Source of the DNA: Cannabis sativa
Taxonomy: Eukaryota > Streptophyta > Magnoliopsida > Rosales > Cannabaceae
Direction: 5' to 3'
Assembly: GCF_029168945.1 (NCBI RefSeq)
Contig: NC_083603.1
Span: 34,011,396-34,075,395 of the forward strand
Length of the DNA stretch: 64,000 nucleotides
In this document: piece by piece, positions 1 through 12,152 of the stretch
Position numbering within the stretch: position 1 is the first letter of the stretch
Layout of the letters: every line of letters starts with the position of its first letter
Notes under the pieces: model-generated
What the model was told of the DNA's origin: nothing
Databases searched by the model: none
What the model saw: the letters and a program-made list of their open reading frames with translations, nothing else
Program-made: the position numbers and the translations under genes

Positions 1-99
1 GTTTTGAAAATTGTTATTTTTTTTTATATAAAGGCAACATTAGTATCTTAACGCCAGTTTATTTATGGCATCTTATTTTACGTAAGTAAGGGCGTTACA
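1..99 (+). repeat. 3' end of the gypsy 5' LTR
   Basis: The sequence ends in GGGCGTTACA and is a near copy of the last 101 nt of the 3' LTR. It is directly followed by the primer-binding site. The remaining roughly 2 kb of this LTR lie left of the window. Confidence 0.95.
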
Positions 100-101
100 A
101 A

Positions 102-114
102 TGGTACTAGAGCC
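102..114 (+). other. gypsy primer-binding site
   Basis: TGGTACTAGAGCC starts two bases after the LTR end. It resembles the plant initiator-Met tRNA primer site TGGTATCAGAGCC with a two-base difference. Leader sequence follows to 546, where the first plausible Gag ATG (547) begins. Confidence 0.8.
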
Positions 115-546
115 ACAGTTACATTGATCTTGAATTCACGCGACATACACACCATCGCTGCAAAGGATCAACTTGTCATCAAGTATGTATGCTTTATATA
201 TGTTATGTCTTATATGTTAAATTTTGTTTAGTCTTTATCTTTTAATTTTCCTTTAGTTAGCTAGAAGTTTAGGGTATGGTTAATCGAAACAATTAACTGA
301 TTCTTCGGAGTTAGAATTTTAGTATAACTCAAACAATTTTCTTATTAGTGTAATTTTTTTTTATGAGTGAAGATTATTTATTTATTTATTTATTTTACAT
401 GGTGAATTGTTGCTGGATGATTTACGTTTTTTTTAAGTTTATATAATTTAGTGTATAGATATTTCCTTTTTGAGCGAGATACATCTTTCGTTATTTTTCT
501 TACCGCTACCATCTCCTTTCTTTTGAAGAACAAGTTAAGGGATTTG

Positions 547-3500
547 ATGGAAAACAGTGAACCCAGAAGATCAACCCGGTTGAATAAAAGAGCGGCTGTA
601 AGAGACCAAGCTAGAGGTCGGGGGCAAGGAGGTGCTCGCGGTCGAGGTCGCGGTCGAGGCAGGGGAAACCAGCATGTCCCTGCCGAGGCGGTGATCCAGG
701 AGAATCAAAATGCCCCTGTAAATGGACAACAACCAGGTCAAGGTGGGGGCAACCACGAAGTCCCTGCTAGGGTAGTTGGTCAAGAACAGCAAAACGCCCC
801 TATAGTGGTGCCACCACAACAAGAAGATCTGGCGCAAGAAGTTGCTCGTCTCAGGGAAGAAATTAGGAAGCGAGATGAAGAGGCTCACAACCTTCAGGAA
901 CAACCAAATCAAGGACAACATCGATTTTTGCCGGTGCAATACATGCCTGTGCCGGAAGGTCGATGGGAACCAATATATGAAAGGTTCCGCAAGCAACACC
1001 CACCAAATTTTGAAGGGGGCTCAGATCCAATGGAAGCTGAGGAATGGTTAAGAACAGTGGAAGGTATTGTTGAGTACATGCGGCTCGGTAACGGAGATAG
1101 TGTAGCTTGTGCTGCTAGTTTATTGAAAAAGGATGCCCGCATCTGGTGGGATGTTATTAAACAAACACGGGATGTGGCCGCAATGACCTGAGCTGACTTT
1201 GTACAAGTTTTTAACAAAAAATACTACAGTGAAGCAATACGCTCAGCTAGAGTTAATGAGTTCACGAACCTGAGGCAGGGTAAGTCTACAGTTACAGAGT
1301 ATGCTCGCCAATTTGACAGATTAGCAAAGTTTGCCACAGATCTGGTTCCTACTGAGTTTCTGAGGATTCATCGTTTTACTGAAGGGCTCGACTCCCGAAT
1401 AAGTCGGGACATAGCGATGTCAGGAGTAAGGGCAACCACGTATGCTGAGGTACTGGAAAAAGCCCTAAAAGCTGAGTTGTATGAAAGTCGTATACAGAAA
1501 GACAATACAGCAAGGTGGGAGGCCAGAAAGGCCAGTAATGGAGGTGGTGATAACAAAAGGAAACTGCCAAGTAACCAACACAACGAAGCCGACAAGAGAA
1601 ACAAGATAGGGTCCAATAACTACAAAGGGAAGAAGCCATATGTGGAGTACCCCCTATGCCCAACATGTGGTCGTAAGCATCCGGGAGAATGTCGACTGAA
1701 AGGCAAGACTTTTTACAAGTGTGGGCAACCAGGCCACTATAAGAAGGACTGTCCGCAAAAGGGTGATCAACTCAAGAATGACAAACTTGTCCCAGCTCGA
1801 GTATTTGCACTAACCAGAGGGGAGGCTGAGACTAGTAACACTGTGGTTGCAGGTCAGATTTCTATCTCTGGAAAACTATGTACTGTTTTATTTGATTCTG
1901 GAGCTACGCACCCATTTATTGCTTTAAAGATGATAGATAAGTTAGAACTACCGTATGTAAACTTTAGTTATAAGTTCATGACGGAGTTGCCCTCGGGCGA
2001 GGTTATGATATCATCTAGAGGAGTGCGGGATGCGCCAATAAGGATTGCAGACAAGGAACTTAGTAGAGATCTGATAGAGCTGGAGATGAGGGATTACGAT
2101 CTTATCTTGGGTATGGATTGGCTATCACGACATGGAGCAACAATAGACTGCCGAAAGAGGACAGTGACTTTCACCCCTGAATCTGGAGAGGCATTCATAT
2201 TTGAAGAAATCAAAGTCAAGTCAAGCTTACCGCTAGTTACAGCCCTGAAGGCACAAAGGATGATACGTGCGGGATGTCAAGCATACTTGGCCAGCATTGT
2301 AGACAAGTCAAGAGAAACCACCCTCAAGCCAGAGAATGTCCACATAGTATGTGAATTCCAAGAAGTTTTTCCGGAAGACCTACCAGGGCTACCCCCAAAT
2401 AGAGAGATAGAATTTGTGATTGAGTTAGCGCCAGGCACAGCACCAATCTCGAGGGCTCCATACCGCATGGCTCCCAATGAATTGAAGGAATTGAAGGCTC
2501 AACTACAAGATCTTTTAGACAAGGGGTTCATTAGAACAAGTTACTCACCTTGGGGTGCGCCAGTGTTGTTCGTCAAGAAGAAGGACGGTAGTATGCGGAT
2601 GTGTATAGACTATCGAGAGCTGAACAAAGTGACTATAAAGAACAAGTATCCCTTGCCTCGCATCGATGATTTGTTTGATCAGTTACAAGGGGCGATCGTC
2701 TTCTCAAAGATCGACTTGAGATCTGGGTACCACCAATTGAAAGTCTGAGAGGAAGATATAGCAAACACGACATTTCGAACACGGTATGGGCATTATGAAT
2801 TTCTAGTGATGTCATTTGGGTTAACCAATGCCCCAGCAGCCTTCATGGATTTAATGAATAGAGTATTCAAGGAATATCTTGACAAGTTTGTGGTGGTATT
2901 CATTGATGACATACTCATTTATTCAAGGACAATGGAAGAGCACGAGGAGCACTTAAGACTAACTCTAAGCAGACTCAAAGAGCACTAATTGTACGCCAAA
3001 TTCAAAAAGTGTGAATTCTGGTTGGAGAAAGTGGCGTTTCTAGGCCATATAGTGTCCAAAGATGGGGTAGAGGTGGACCCTGCGAAAATTGAAGCAGTGA
3101 AGAGCTGGCCAAAACCAAAAACCGCAAGTGAGGTTCGGAGTTTCCTCGGACTAGCTGGATATTATAGGAGATTCGTTGAAGGGTTCTCAAAAATAGCCAC
3201 ACCATTGACGAATCTGACTCGAAAGCAACAAAAATTTGCATGGACAGATAAAAGTGAGGAAAGCTTTCAGACATTGAAAGATAAACTCATAACAGCACCC
3301 GTCCTGTGTGTTCCAACTAACAAAGACAAATTTGTAGTATATTGCGACGCATCAAAGCAAGGGCTCGGCTATGTGTTGATGCAGAATGAGAAGGTGGTAG
3401 CCTATGCCTCTAGGCGGCTAAAGGAGTATGAGACAAGGTACCCAACTCATGACTTAGAGTTGGCAGCAGTGGTCTTTGCATTGAAAATCTGGAGGCACTA

Positions 3501-5268
3501 CCTCTATGGAGAGAAGTGTGAAATATACACAGATCACAAAAGCCTAAAATACTTCTTTACGCAGAAAGAGCTCAACATGAGACAGAGGCGGTGGTTGGAA
3601 CTAGTAAAAGATTACGATTGTGAGATACTATACCATCCTGGAAAGGCTAATGTAGTGGCGGATGCACTTAGCAGACGCCACTATGCAAGCTTATCAATGT
3701 TAAGGGCATTAAAAGTGCCGTTGCAACAGGAAATCGAGAGATCTGGAATAGAGTTAGTAACAGGAAAGCTAGCTAACCTCACAATTGAATCAAATTTATT
3801 AGAGAATATCAAAGAAGAACAAGCCCAAGATGAGTTTTTAATCAAGAAGCAGGTCGAACTACAAAATGGGAAAGCCGGGGACTTCTCAGTTAATGAAGAA
3901 GGTATTCTACTATACAAGGCAAGGGTGTGTGTACCTAAGAAAGCGGAGTTGCAATCAAAAATCTTACAAGAGGCGCACACCACACCCTATTCTTTACACC
4001 TAGGATCAACCAAAATGTACAATGATCTGAAAGGTAGGTATTGGTGGCCGGGTATGAAAAATGATATAGCAAAATTTGTAGCAAAATGTCTTACCTGCCA
4101 GCAAGTTAAGGCCGAATACCAAAGACATGCAGGGCTGTTGCAATATCTTGATGTTCCTGAGTAGAAATAGGAATACATTGCTATGGATTTCGTGACGGGA
4201 TTACCAAAGAATAGCAAACAACAAGATTCTGTCTGGGTGATTATTGACAGACTCACTAAATCAGCACATTTTCTGCCTGTGCGCACTAATTACAATGCAG
4301 AGCAATATGCTGAACTGTATGTAAAAGAAATTGTAAGGCTACACGGAGTCCCAAAGACCATTGTATCTGATAGAGGTTCAGTTTTTACCTCTAAGTTTTG
4401 GGAAAGTGTGCAAAGCGCTATGGGCACAAAACTGAGGTTGAGTACAGCATTCAATCCTCAAACTGATGGACAATCGGAATGAACTATTCAAATACTAGAA
4501 GACATGCTACGAGCTTGTGCGTTGGATTTCCCAGGTAACTGGAGTAACTATTTGCCACTAATGGAGTTCTCGTACAACAATAGCTATCAATCTACAATAA
4601 GGATGGCACCCTATGAAATGTTGTCTGGGAGGAAGTGTCGATCACCACTACACTGGGATGAGGTTGGCGAAAAGCGATACTTAGGCCCAGACCTAGTAAG
4701 AGAGGCCACTGAAGCGGTAGAAAAGATTTGAAATAGAATGGTAACTGCACAAAGCCGCCAGAAAAGTTATGCCGACGCAAAGAGACGGAATGTGGAATTT
4801 GCAGTGGGTGATAAAGTGTTCCTTCGAGTGTCACCTATGAAAGGGGTTATGCGTTTTGGAAAGCGAGGAAAGCTAAGTCCAAGATTTATAGGTCCTTTTG
4901 AGATATTGGACAGAGTGGGACATGTAGCTTATCGACTGGCATTGCCACCAGTATTAGCTGAGACGCATAATGTGTTCCATATTTCTATGCTACGAAAATA
5001 CGTGTCGGATCCATCACACGTGCTGAACTATGAAAGAATGGAGCTAAAGCAGGACTTGAGTTATGAAGTGCGACCAGTTCGCATTATAGAGAGAGGAATG
5101 AAGGAGTTAAGGTCCAAAAGTATTCCTCTAGTAAAAGTTCTGTGGAGCAACCGTTCAGAAAGGGAGGCAACGTGGGAAATGGAGGGAGACATGAAAGAAC
5201 AGTACCCCGAACTTTTTGGTAAGTCTAATTTCGAGGACGAAATTTCCTTTAAGGAGGGTAGAATGTAA
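547..5268 (+). pseudogene. gypsy gag-pol polyprotein, frame kept but broken by stop codons
   Basis: One reading frame runs throughout with no frameshift, but stops interrupt it at about 1189, 2746, 2986, 4162, 4168, 4480 and 4729. Domains in order: an Arg/Gly-rich Gag N-terminus (about 600-670); Gag core (about 960-1500); a zinc knuckle with CX2CX4HX4C spacing (about 1720-1755); aspartic protease with the DSGAT core (about 1893); reverse transcriptase with FIDD (about 2899); RNase H starting near YCDAS (about 3343); integrase with an HHCC region (about 3970-4100) and a DDE core (about 4180-4480); and a chromodomain-like tail (about 5060-5220). The start at 547 is preferred to 451 because the residues before it look like translated leader. 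Each stop differs from the expected codon (TGG, CGA or CAA) by one C-to-T or G-to-A change. Not functional as it stands. Confidence 0.93.
5251..5263 (+). other. gypsy polypurine tract
   Basis: AAGGAGGGTAGAA lies immediately before the 3' LTR start TGTAATATCC and overlaps the last codons of the polyprotein. Position and composition fit the plus-strand primer of an LTR element. Confidence 0.8.
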
Positions 5269-7374
5269 TATCCAGTTTATATACATATATTGGTATTTGG
5301 TATATTAAGTGTGATACAATTATATTGTTATTATTATTATTAATATTTTTATTGTTGTTGTTGTTGTTGTGCGTGTGTGACTAGAAAAAAAAAAGATATA
5401 TGTATTAAATAGTGAGATAAATAAATAGTGAAGCATTAGATTAGTTAGTTTAAAATTTAAAATTTAAATTTAAATCAGCATAATTTTATCTGATTAGTTA
5501 GATTTTTATTTTTAAATTTAAACCTATTATACGATATGTTATATACGTATATACTCTAGAACCCTAGCAGCCAGATAGTATTGTATTCCTTTATCCTCAC
5601 CATCTCTTAATTTTTTTTTATCCTCTCTATTGAACCAAATCAATTGTTTTAATCTTAAAAGCTTCGGGGTCAGCGATCAACCAATCATCGTTTCGTGTCT
5701 TCGAAATCTTCAGGTAAAATTCGTAGTTGTTTTTATTTTCGTTTTTAGAGAAATAGGCTTTCATAAATCTATCATATCTCTCTCCCCATAGGTCCGTTTT
5801 CAGTGATCTAGGTACCGTTTGAAAGATAATTTAATGATCTATATTTTGTATGAAGAAACTCTTTCCTAATTCTGATTATTTCGATGTCAAAAAATTCATG
5901 TTTTACACTGACTGTCGAATTACAGTTTTTTTAAATTTCTTTTCGATATTGTCTTAGTAAAAGTGTGATATCTCTCTCGATATCTATTATTTTCAAGCGA
6001 TTCTTGTACTGTTAGAAAGATAATTCAATAATCCATATTTTCTTGAAGAAACCTTTCCCTAATTCGGAGTTCTTACCAGTCAAAAGTTAGTATCTTTACT
6101 CGGTTATGATATTTCGTTTTAAGTTTTGTTTCAGAAAAAGTGTCGTCAGTAAAAATTCAATATCTCTCTCACTTTTGATCCATTTTAAAAGATCTTTATC
6201 TTGTTTTAAAGTTTAGAAAAATAGCTACATTTTTTATGAAGAAAGTATTGTCTAGATCGGGGTGTAACTATTTTTAAAACTTTTATTTTTAGGCTGTATT
6301 CAGAAATCGGCGTGATCCAGGATTTTAAAGAAACTGTTTTGAGAAAAGATGCATAACTCCTAGGTTATAGCTCCGATTTTGATGATCTTTATACCGTTAG
6401 AAAGGTCTTTCAATTAGCTAAAAACTTTGTGAAGAGTATCACTTCTAATTCTAACGTTTTATAAGTCAAATTCTAGGCTAAAGTTGCTGTACAGTAAGAG
6501 TAATAAATATATTGAGTTTATCGGTGGACTAAGGGTTTCGTTAAATGTTATAGGGCCTAGAAGGTATCGTAGGAGTTAATAACAGCGGAGTTGAGGTAAG
6601 GAAAAATAATTATACTTTATACTTGCTTTTTATATGGTTTGAGTACCTAGTATAACTGCTTGAATAAATTGTATTGAAACTGTGGAATGTGATAGTTTCG
6701 GTGAAATATTAGTGTTTTGTCGATGGATTGTATATGGCTGTTTAATCATGTTCCAGGTACTTGGAAGTGGTTGGAAACCACACATGTATGGTGATGTGGT
6801 AAGTGAGGCAGTGTACGTAAGGGTGCACTGGTTATTGGTACTGCGTTCTGGTTAAGAACGTAAGACACTCCAGATTTGTATGGAAGCTGGACTGTGAGTG
6901 TGTGGTATTTCAGTATTTGTGTGGCTGCCTCTATTTATACTTATGATTAGTTTGTTGTATGTTTGATGTATATGTTTGTGCTATGATGTGTGAATGCTGG
7001 TACATAGTATTTTGTTTTTCCTTACTGGGCTTTGCAGCTCACCCCTTATTTACCCCCCCTATGTGCAGATAAGTAAGCCTGTAAGCTTTCGGTGACAAGT
7101 TGAGTCTGGGCAGCATGGGGTGTATCTCGTGTGATCATGTAACTGCGTGTGGTCTTGGCCATCTTCCGCTGAAAGTTTTTTTTAATTTATTAAACTTATC
7201 GAGGATGTTGTCGTTTAAATTTTCTATTACTTTTCCCTAAGTGGTAATACTTTATTTTTAACTGGGTACCCATGTTTTGAAAATTGTTATTTTTTTTTTT
7301 ATATAAAGGCAACATTAGTATCTTAACGCCAGTTTATTTATGGCATCTTATTTTACGTAAGTAAGGGCGTTACA
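5264..7374 (+). repeat. gypsy 3' LTR (2111 bp)
   Basis: Starts TGTAATATCC and ends GGGCGTTACA. It contains short trinucleotide runs (TTA/TTG, about 5325-5370), an AT-rich possible promoter (about 5530-5556) and four diverged copies of a block of about 190 bp starting near 5774, 5968, 6160 and 6351. No gene is seen in it. Confidence 0.93.
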
Positions 7375-7376
7375 AA

Positions 7377-8251
7377 AATGAATCAACGTTGTCCGTTTTT
7401 GATCAACCTACAAGGCTATTTGGTAGAAAAGAATTTCAAGATTTAGAACCTAATGAGTATAACAAGGTGCTCTGGTACATTTTAAATAATTGTCCCGAGT
7501 TACAATCTTACATCGAGTAAGATTTATATTCTTCATATATATATTTTAGTTTTTATATATTTTGCATAAATATTTATACTGTCTTGTTATTATTAAATAG
7601 TGAGCACAAAGTTTTATTACAATCTAAAGGTATAGTAGACATCATTCGAACTCAAGAGTTGGAATTTTCATTTTGGTTCAAAGAAAAAGTAAGTAGTTTT
7701 TTTTTCTTCATAACAATGTTATTTATAATTTCTAAACGCTAATAGTTAAAAATAATTTTACAGATAAATGAAAAATATCAATCATCTCCTCATGAAATAA
7801 CAAAATCAATGTTAACTCTTGCAAGTATTCCAGATCAACAGATCTTCTCATATAATGGATGCATAGTTAATGGCGTGCGCTATCACACTAAAATTTGGGA
7901 CGTCGAACGAACCACTCAAAATTATGGTGTTTGGGTTGAGGGTTAACATGGTGGCAGTACGTGTGACTTTTATGGTGTCATAATAGAAATTTTAGAAGTA
8001 TTGTATATATATATGACCAGAAAGTGGTACTTTTTCATTGTGACGGGTACGACACTGATACCAAAAAGAAAAGAAAACACCAAGAATATCATATCACAAG
8101 TATAAATGTGAGCTTAAAATGGTATAAGGAAGAACATTATATTCTTGCGGACCAAGCAAATCAAGTATTATATATGCAAGATGTCAAATTTGGTCCCAAA
8201 TGGAGAGTAGTTGATAAGGTAAATCAACGCTATGGGACGTTCCACAAGTAA
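7377..8251 (+). pseudogene. CACTA transposase (tnp2-type) gene, 3' exons, decayed
   Basis: Three exons are readable with GT-AG borders: 7377-7517, about 7600-7688, and from about 7764. The first two translate to a tail like that of DUF4218 (NNCPELQSYI region). The third carries the DUF4216 domain, clearest in 8024-8251 (HITSINVSLKWY, then ILADQANQVLY). A stop near 7944 and a frame change before 8024 break it. The 5' part of the gene lies left of the gypsy insertion and outside the window. In plant CACTA elements DUF4218 and DUF4216 sit at the C-terminal side of the transposase, as here. The related, better preserved gene at 42109-51230 shows the same domain order. Confidence 0.85.
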
Positions 8252-8670
8252 TACTTGAAAGTGTAAATGTAGAAGAAGATGGTTCTAATAGTTATACAGA
8301 AGCTTATCAAGAAGAGAGATCAATTGATATTGACTTAATATTTGACGAGTCAAATGTTAAAATTTCTCTTAACCGTCAAAATGCGGATCTTATAGAGATT
8401 ACCTCATCACATATTAATCATGAAATAAATAATTGTGATCAAATTTTGAATGAAAATGATGTAAGGGAAAGCGTAGAAGATATATCAGATACTGAGACTG
8501 ATATAGGGGATATTGATAAGAAATTACAGCATTCTGAATGTTCATATACAGATGAAAGTGATGAAAGTTTATAAGTAATTTTATATTGTTGCATAAATTT
8601 CTTTTATAATAGTTTATTTATTCATTTTAGTATCACTTTAAATTTATTAGTTATATGGATTTTCTAGGCA

Positions 8671-9190
8671 CATGGCACCAAAAAAAAAGAATAGTGGAGA
8701 TCCCTAATAACATCACATCAACGCAAAATGTTTTAGAACAATCATTCGACATCCCGACTACTAGTCCGCCTTTACCAGTTTCAAGAGTTAATAATTCCAC
8801 TACAACGCAACCAAGAGGTAGCAATCAAAATGAACAAGAGGATTTAGAATATGCTGGTATGATTTTTTTAAATTTTATTAATAATTTTATAAATTAATAT
8901 AGTTTGTATTAATATATTTTTATCAAATATTTCTCTGAGATATATTTTTATTTATTTTAATAGTTCCAACTAAGAAAAGAACTCGTGGTCAAAATAGTTG
9001 CAAATACAAACCAAAAGTTATTAGTAACATCTAGAAAGGGAGAACTTCACTCGGTAGGAAACAATGCTTCACAAATAGCATCAGAATTTGGTTTTTAGTA
9101 AGAAATCATGCACCTCTTAAATATAAAGAGTCGAGTCATGTCCCAACAGAGCATAAGGCAATTATTCATACTCGTATTAAGGTTACTTAA
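8671..9190 (+). pseudogene. CACTA second gene (Ptta/transposase_24-like), 5' part, decayed
   Basis: A possible start MAPKKKNSGDP lies at 8671. It is followed by frame-broken sequence to about 8890, then a second exon after a TAG acceptor near 8963. That exon contains KKRTRG and, after breaks, FLVRNHAPLKYKES (about 9095-9140), which fits my recollection of the Ptta/En-Spm (transposase_24) family. It lies just downstream of the DUF4216 exon, where plant CACTA elements carry their second gene, and its later exons continue at about 11150. Several stops and frame changes are visible. The 5' limit is uncertain. Confidence 0.65.
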
Positions 9191-9359
9191 CTTATTCAAA
9201 AATAACTTCTTTAATTTTTTATGATTGACATTGTAATTTTTTATGTAATGAATAAATATGTATAATGTTATTTAAATATAGCTTTGAATAATTTGTTTTT
9301 ATTATATAATTTAAATGAATATACTCTAAATTAAAAAAAAAAAAATCTAAATTTTTATG

Positions 9360-9768
9360 ACTAAATATTAGTCACTGAATAATTCATTTATGGAATTCTT
9401 TATTTATTATTGCCAACTAAACTATTTAGTCACAAAATATTCGCCATTTCATGATTAAATTTTAGTTGTTAAAGTTTACTTTTTTGGTTGTTGAAAGTGC
9501 ATATTAGTATTTATGTGACCAATATATCAATCTTATTGTGACTAACTTTAATATATTTTGTAACAAACTTTAGTCATAGAAAATAACATTATTCGTGACT
9601 AAATATATTAGTCACTAAAACTCTTCTACGATCGACTTTCGGACTTTCAACGACTAAATGGTGACTAAAAATAATTAGTCGCAAAAAATTTTCGGTGACT
9701 AATTAATGAGTTTTAATGACCAAAAAACTAGTCAGCGAAAATGGATTTTTTTTTTGTATTGGCTCTAA
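9360..9768. repeat. transposon end with repeated TTAGTCAC-type subterminal motifs
   Basis: At least ten copies of TTTAGTCAC/GTGACTAAA-like motifs occur in both orientations, densest at 9590-9740. The block stops at GTATTGG, close to the reverse complement of a CACTA-type tip, although the terminal bases are not canonical. It is best read as the end of a small non-autonomous DNA transposon sitting between exons of the decayed CACTA second gene. I could not fix its left end or a TSD. Confidence 0.5.
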
Positions 9769-11149
9769 CTGAACTACTATTGTTAACGCAAATTTTTCGT
9801 TAACTAAACTTGAGCCTCACAGTAGTGATTTCACATAGAAAAAATAATAGCTGTTAAAATAAAAATATGAACACATGGTTTTTTACGTGGTTTTGCAGTT
9901 AAAATTCTCATAGTCCACGAGTCAATCTTATTCAGATTTCTAATTTTTTTTTTCAGGACCTCTCTTCTATGAGTTTTTTCATCCCTTTTTTGATCTTCTT
10001 TGTCACTATTTATAATTACATAGTGGACAGTTAATTACAAAGTTGACTGTAATATGTTTATAACAATTAATCATCCCTAAAATCATGGGATTTGATTACA
10101 TATCACGTAGTGTAAATGCGGTTTATGATTAGAAAATCATATAGTTGTGATTTTTCTGCTTTTACTAGGTCAAAATGATCGTGTTTTACTAGATAAAAAT
10201 GATCGTATTTTAAACACGTCTTTAATTATTGTTTCTGGAGTTGTCACGAAGGAAACTTGGTTCTAGTGATCTCAATAGCGAGCTGGGGCCATTTTTCCTT
10301 CCGAGGTCGACGATGCATGTCTCGTGTCGATCGCGGTTCTTATTTATAAAGAGTTCTTCAAAGCTTATTTGAACGTTAGATTCTTGACTTGTCAGGGTTG
10401 TGAGCCTCGCTAACGTTAACGGGATGAAGTTATATGAGGTCTTCCCTTAACGAGACGGACACCTCGCTTACTTGATCTTGAGCTGATCCATCTGTAACAC
10501 TTAGTTTGTACACTAAGGACTTTCGCAATTGATATATGCCATTTTCGTCTTCAAATGGGTACTATCCTTGATGCCTTGCAATTCGCACTCAACGACATAT
10601 GGTTTCTCGCTATTATGCTAAGTACCAGTTTGTATATTAGTTCCTCGCCTAAGACCTTATAGTCTACAGGTTACAAATATACTCTGATACTTACGTAATT
10701 AATGAGTTATTTCATAAAAAGCAATTGCACTAATTCATATTCCCTTTATCTTGACACGTGTCCTCCACTGAGATGGCAGCCGAATTTCGAGTATAACAAC
10801 TATAATTCTCTTGTCTCCTTTATTTTTATTTTCTTGTTTTTGTCAATTTTGGAGCCCAAACTTTGAGTATTCACAATTCTTAGTGAGTACTCGCATAACT
10901 GTCGGTGAGTATTCCAGATTTGCTCAAATACTCGCACTATTTGGTGCTGTCTAAATTTTTCCAACAACAAAAAAGCAAATGAAATGCAACGGTTGGCTAA
11001 TGTCCCTAAAATGTATCTTGAAATTGATCTATATGATTGGCTGAAATTTGTTGCAAGTCGCCTAACTCTTCAATTTTAGATATTAATTTTATATGTTAAG
11101 ATAAAATTTTAAATAGAAGTATTAATAGGTAACTTATTATATTTTCATT
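9769..11149. other. unassigned AT-rich stretch
   Basis: No ORF above about 60 codons, no RNA gene and no clear repeat end was recognised. It separates the two halves of the decayed CACTA second gene, so part of it is probably inserted transposon sequence or an enlarged intron. Confidence 0.4.
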
Positions 11150-11510
11150 GTAGGATTACAGTAAAGTCTAAAGGGAGCGATCAGCGAAAAACCAGTCTAG
11201 ACACCGTAGTGGTCGAAGTGGAATGGTCAACATTAGAGAAGTTGTAGTAAGTAATTGATAATTAATAAAATAAATTTCTAGCAATGTACATCAAAATGTC
11301 ATGGTACTCATTTAAATTTTGTAAAAGAATGTAGAAAAAAAAAACTTGAGGTTCAACATCATATTTGAATCAAATTATGTCACAAGAAATTGAAACTAGG
11401 TAGTAAGTATTAATAGCTGATAAAATAATATTGAGTTAATATATATGCTCAGTATTATTTGCATCAACAGTAGATGCTCGTGAGAAGTTGTGGATTTGAA
11501 ATGAAGTAAA
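11150..11510 (+). pseudogene. CACTA second gene (Ptta-like), later exons, decayed
   Basis: The stretch 11164-11246 encodes SRHRSGRSGMVNIREVV. This matches, residue for residue over most positions, the minus-strand translation of about 41340-41281 in the better preserved CACTA element. The splice donor (GTAAGTAAT) and following intron are also recognisably alike, and a further exon starts near 11330. It shows that the CACTA remnant extends from 7375 to at least here on the plus strand. Stops and frame changes make it non-functional. Its outer terminus was not found before the MYB gene. Confidence 0.7.
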
Positions 11511-12152
11511 GCTTGATATAAAAAGACAATAAAAAATTTACTTTGAAAATTGTTAAATGTGTCCTCTTCTGGAGGAATTAATATTCATTTATCACATGAT
11601 TCATTTGTTTTAATTTCAACACACCACTAAAATGGGCAATAGGAAGGAGGAGAAAGAAAAATGTGTCCATAAGTGGAGTGGCGCAATATTTTAAATTTCT
11701 CACGAATTAAATACGTGATTATGTTTTATCAATATATATTGTGTATGAGTACGTAATCAAATGTTTCTTGAATGTGTGGCTTTGAAGAATAAAAAAAAAG
11801 TGTACTAAAAAAAAAAACAAGAAGAATAAAAAAATAGCAAACACATAAAATAAAATAAAATTAAGGAGGTGTGATTTTTTTTTTCTTCAATTTATTAATA
11901 TTTAAATAATGGAATTATTACTTGGAATTAAGAGAGTCAAATTAAAAATAACTTTCATTCGATATTGACACAACTTGTACGTGAAAATTGCAATATGACT
12001 TTTCTAGTTTTGTTTTGTAGAAAATTCACAAATATATGGCCCCATTTGATGAGGATTCATATCATGATTAGCTAGAAAAAAATAAAAAGCCTATAATTAT
12101 TTATTTCGGATGAACACAAAATCCTTTAACTAAGAAATGAAAAAGAAATTAG

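Larger units (their letters stand above)
1..7374 (+). mobile_element. Ty3/gypsy LTR retrotransposon, chromovirus-like, left end outside the window
   Basis: Order seen: 3' part of the 5' LTR, primer-binding site, leader, one gag-pol frame, polypurine tract, full 3' LTR. The last 99 nt of the 5' LTR match 7274-7374 of the 3' LTR except for the length of a T run, which suggests a fairly recent insertion. The element lies in an exon of a decayed CACTA transposase gene that resumes at 7377. The expected right TSD copy is AAAAT (7375-7379); the left copy is off the window. The chromovirus (Del/Tekay-like) assignment rests on the long LTR, the Met-type primer site and a chromodomain-like polyprotein tail, so lineage is less certain than superfamily. 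Confidence 0.93.

Noticed and set aside
571..1217. Antisense frames over the gypsy Gag (571-999, 909-1217)
   Set aside because: Shadows of the sense Gag coding sequence, without family resemblance.
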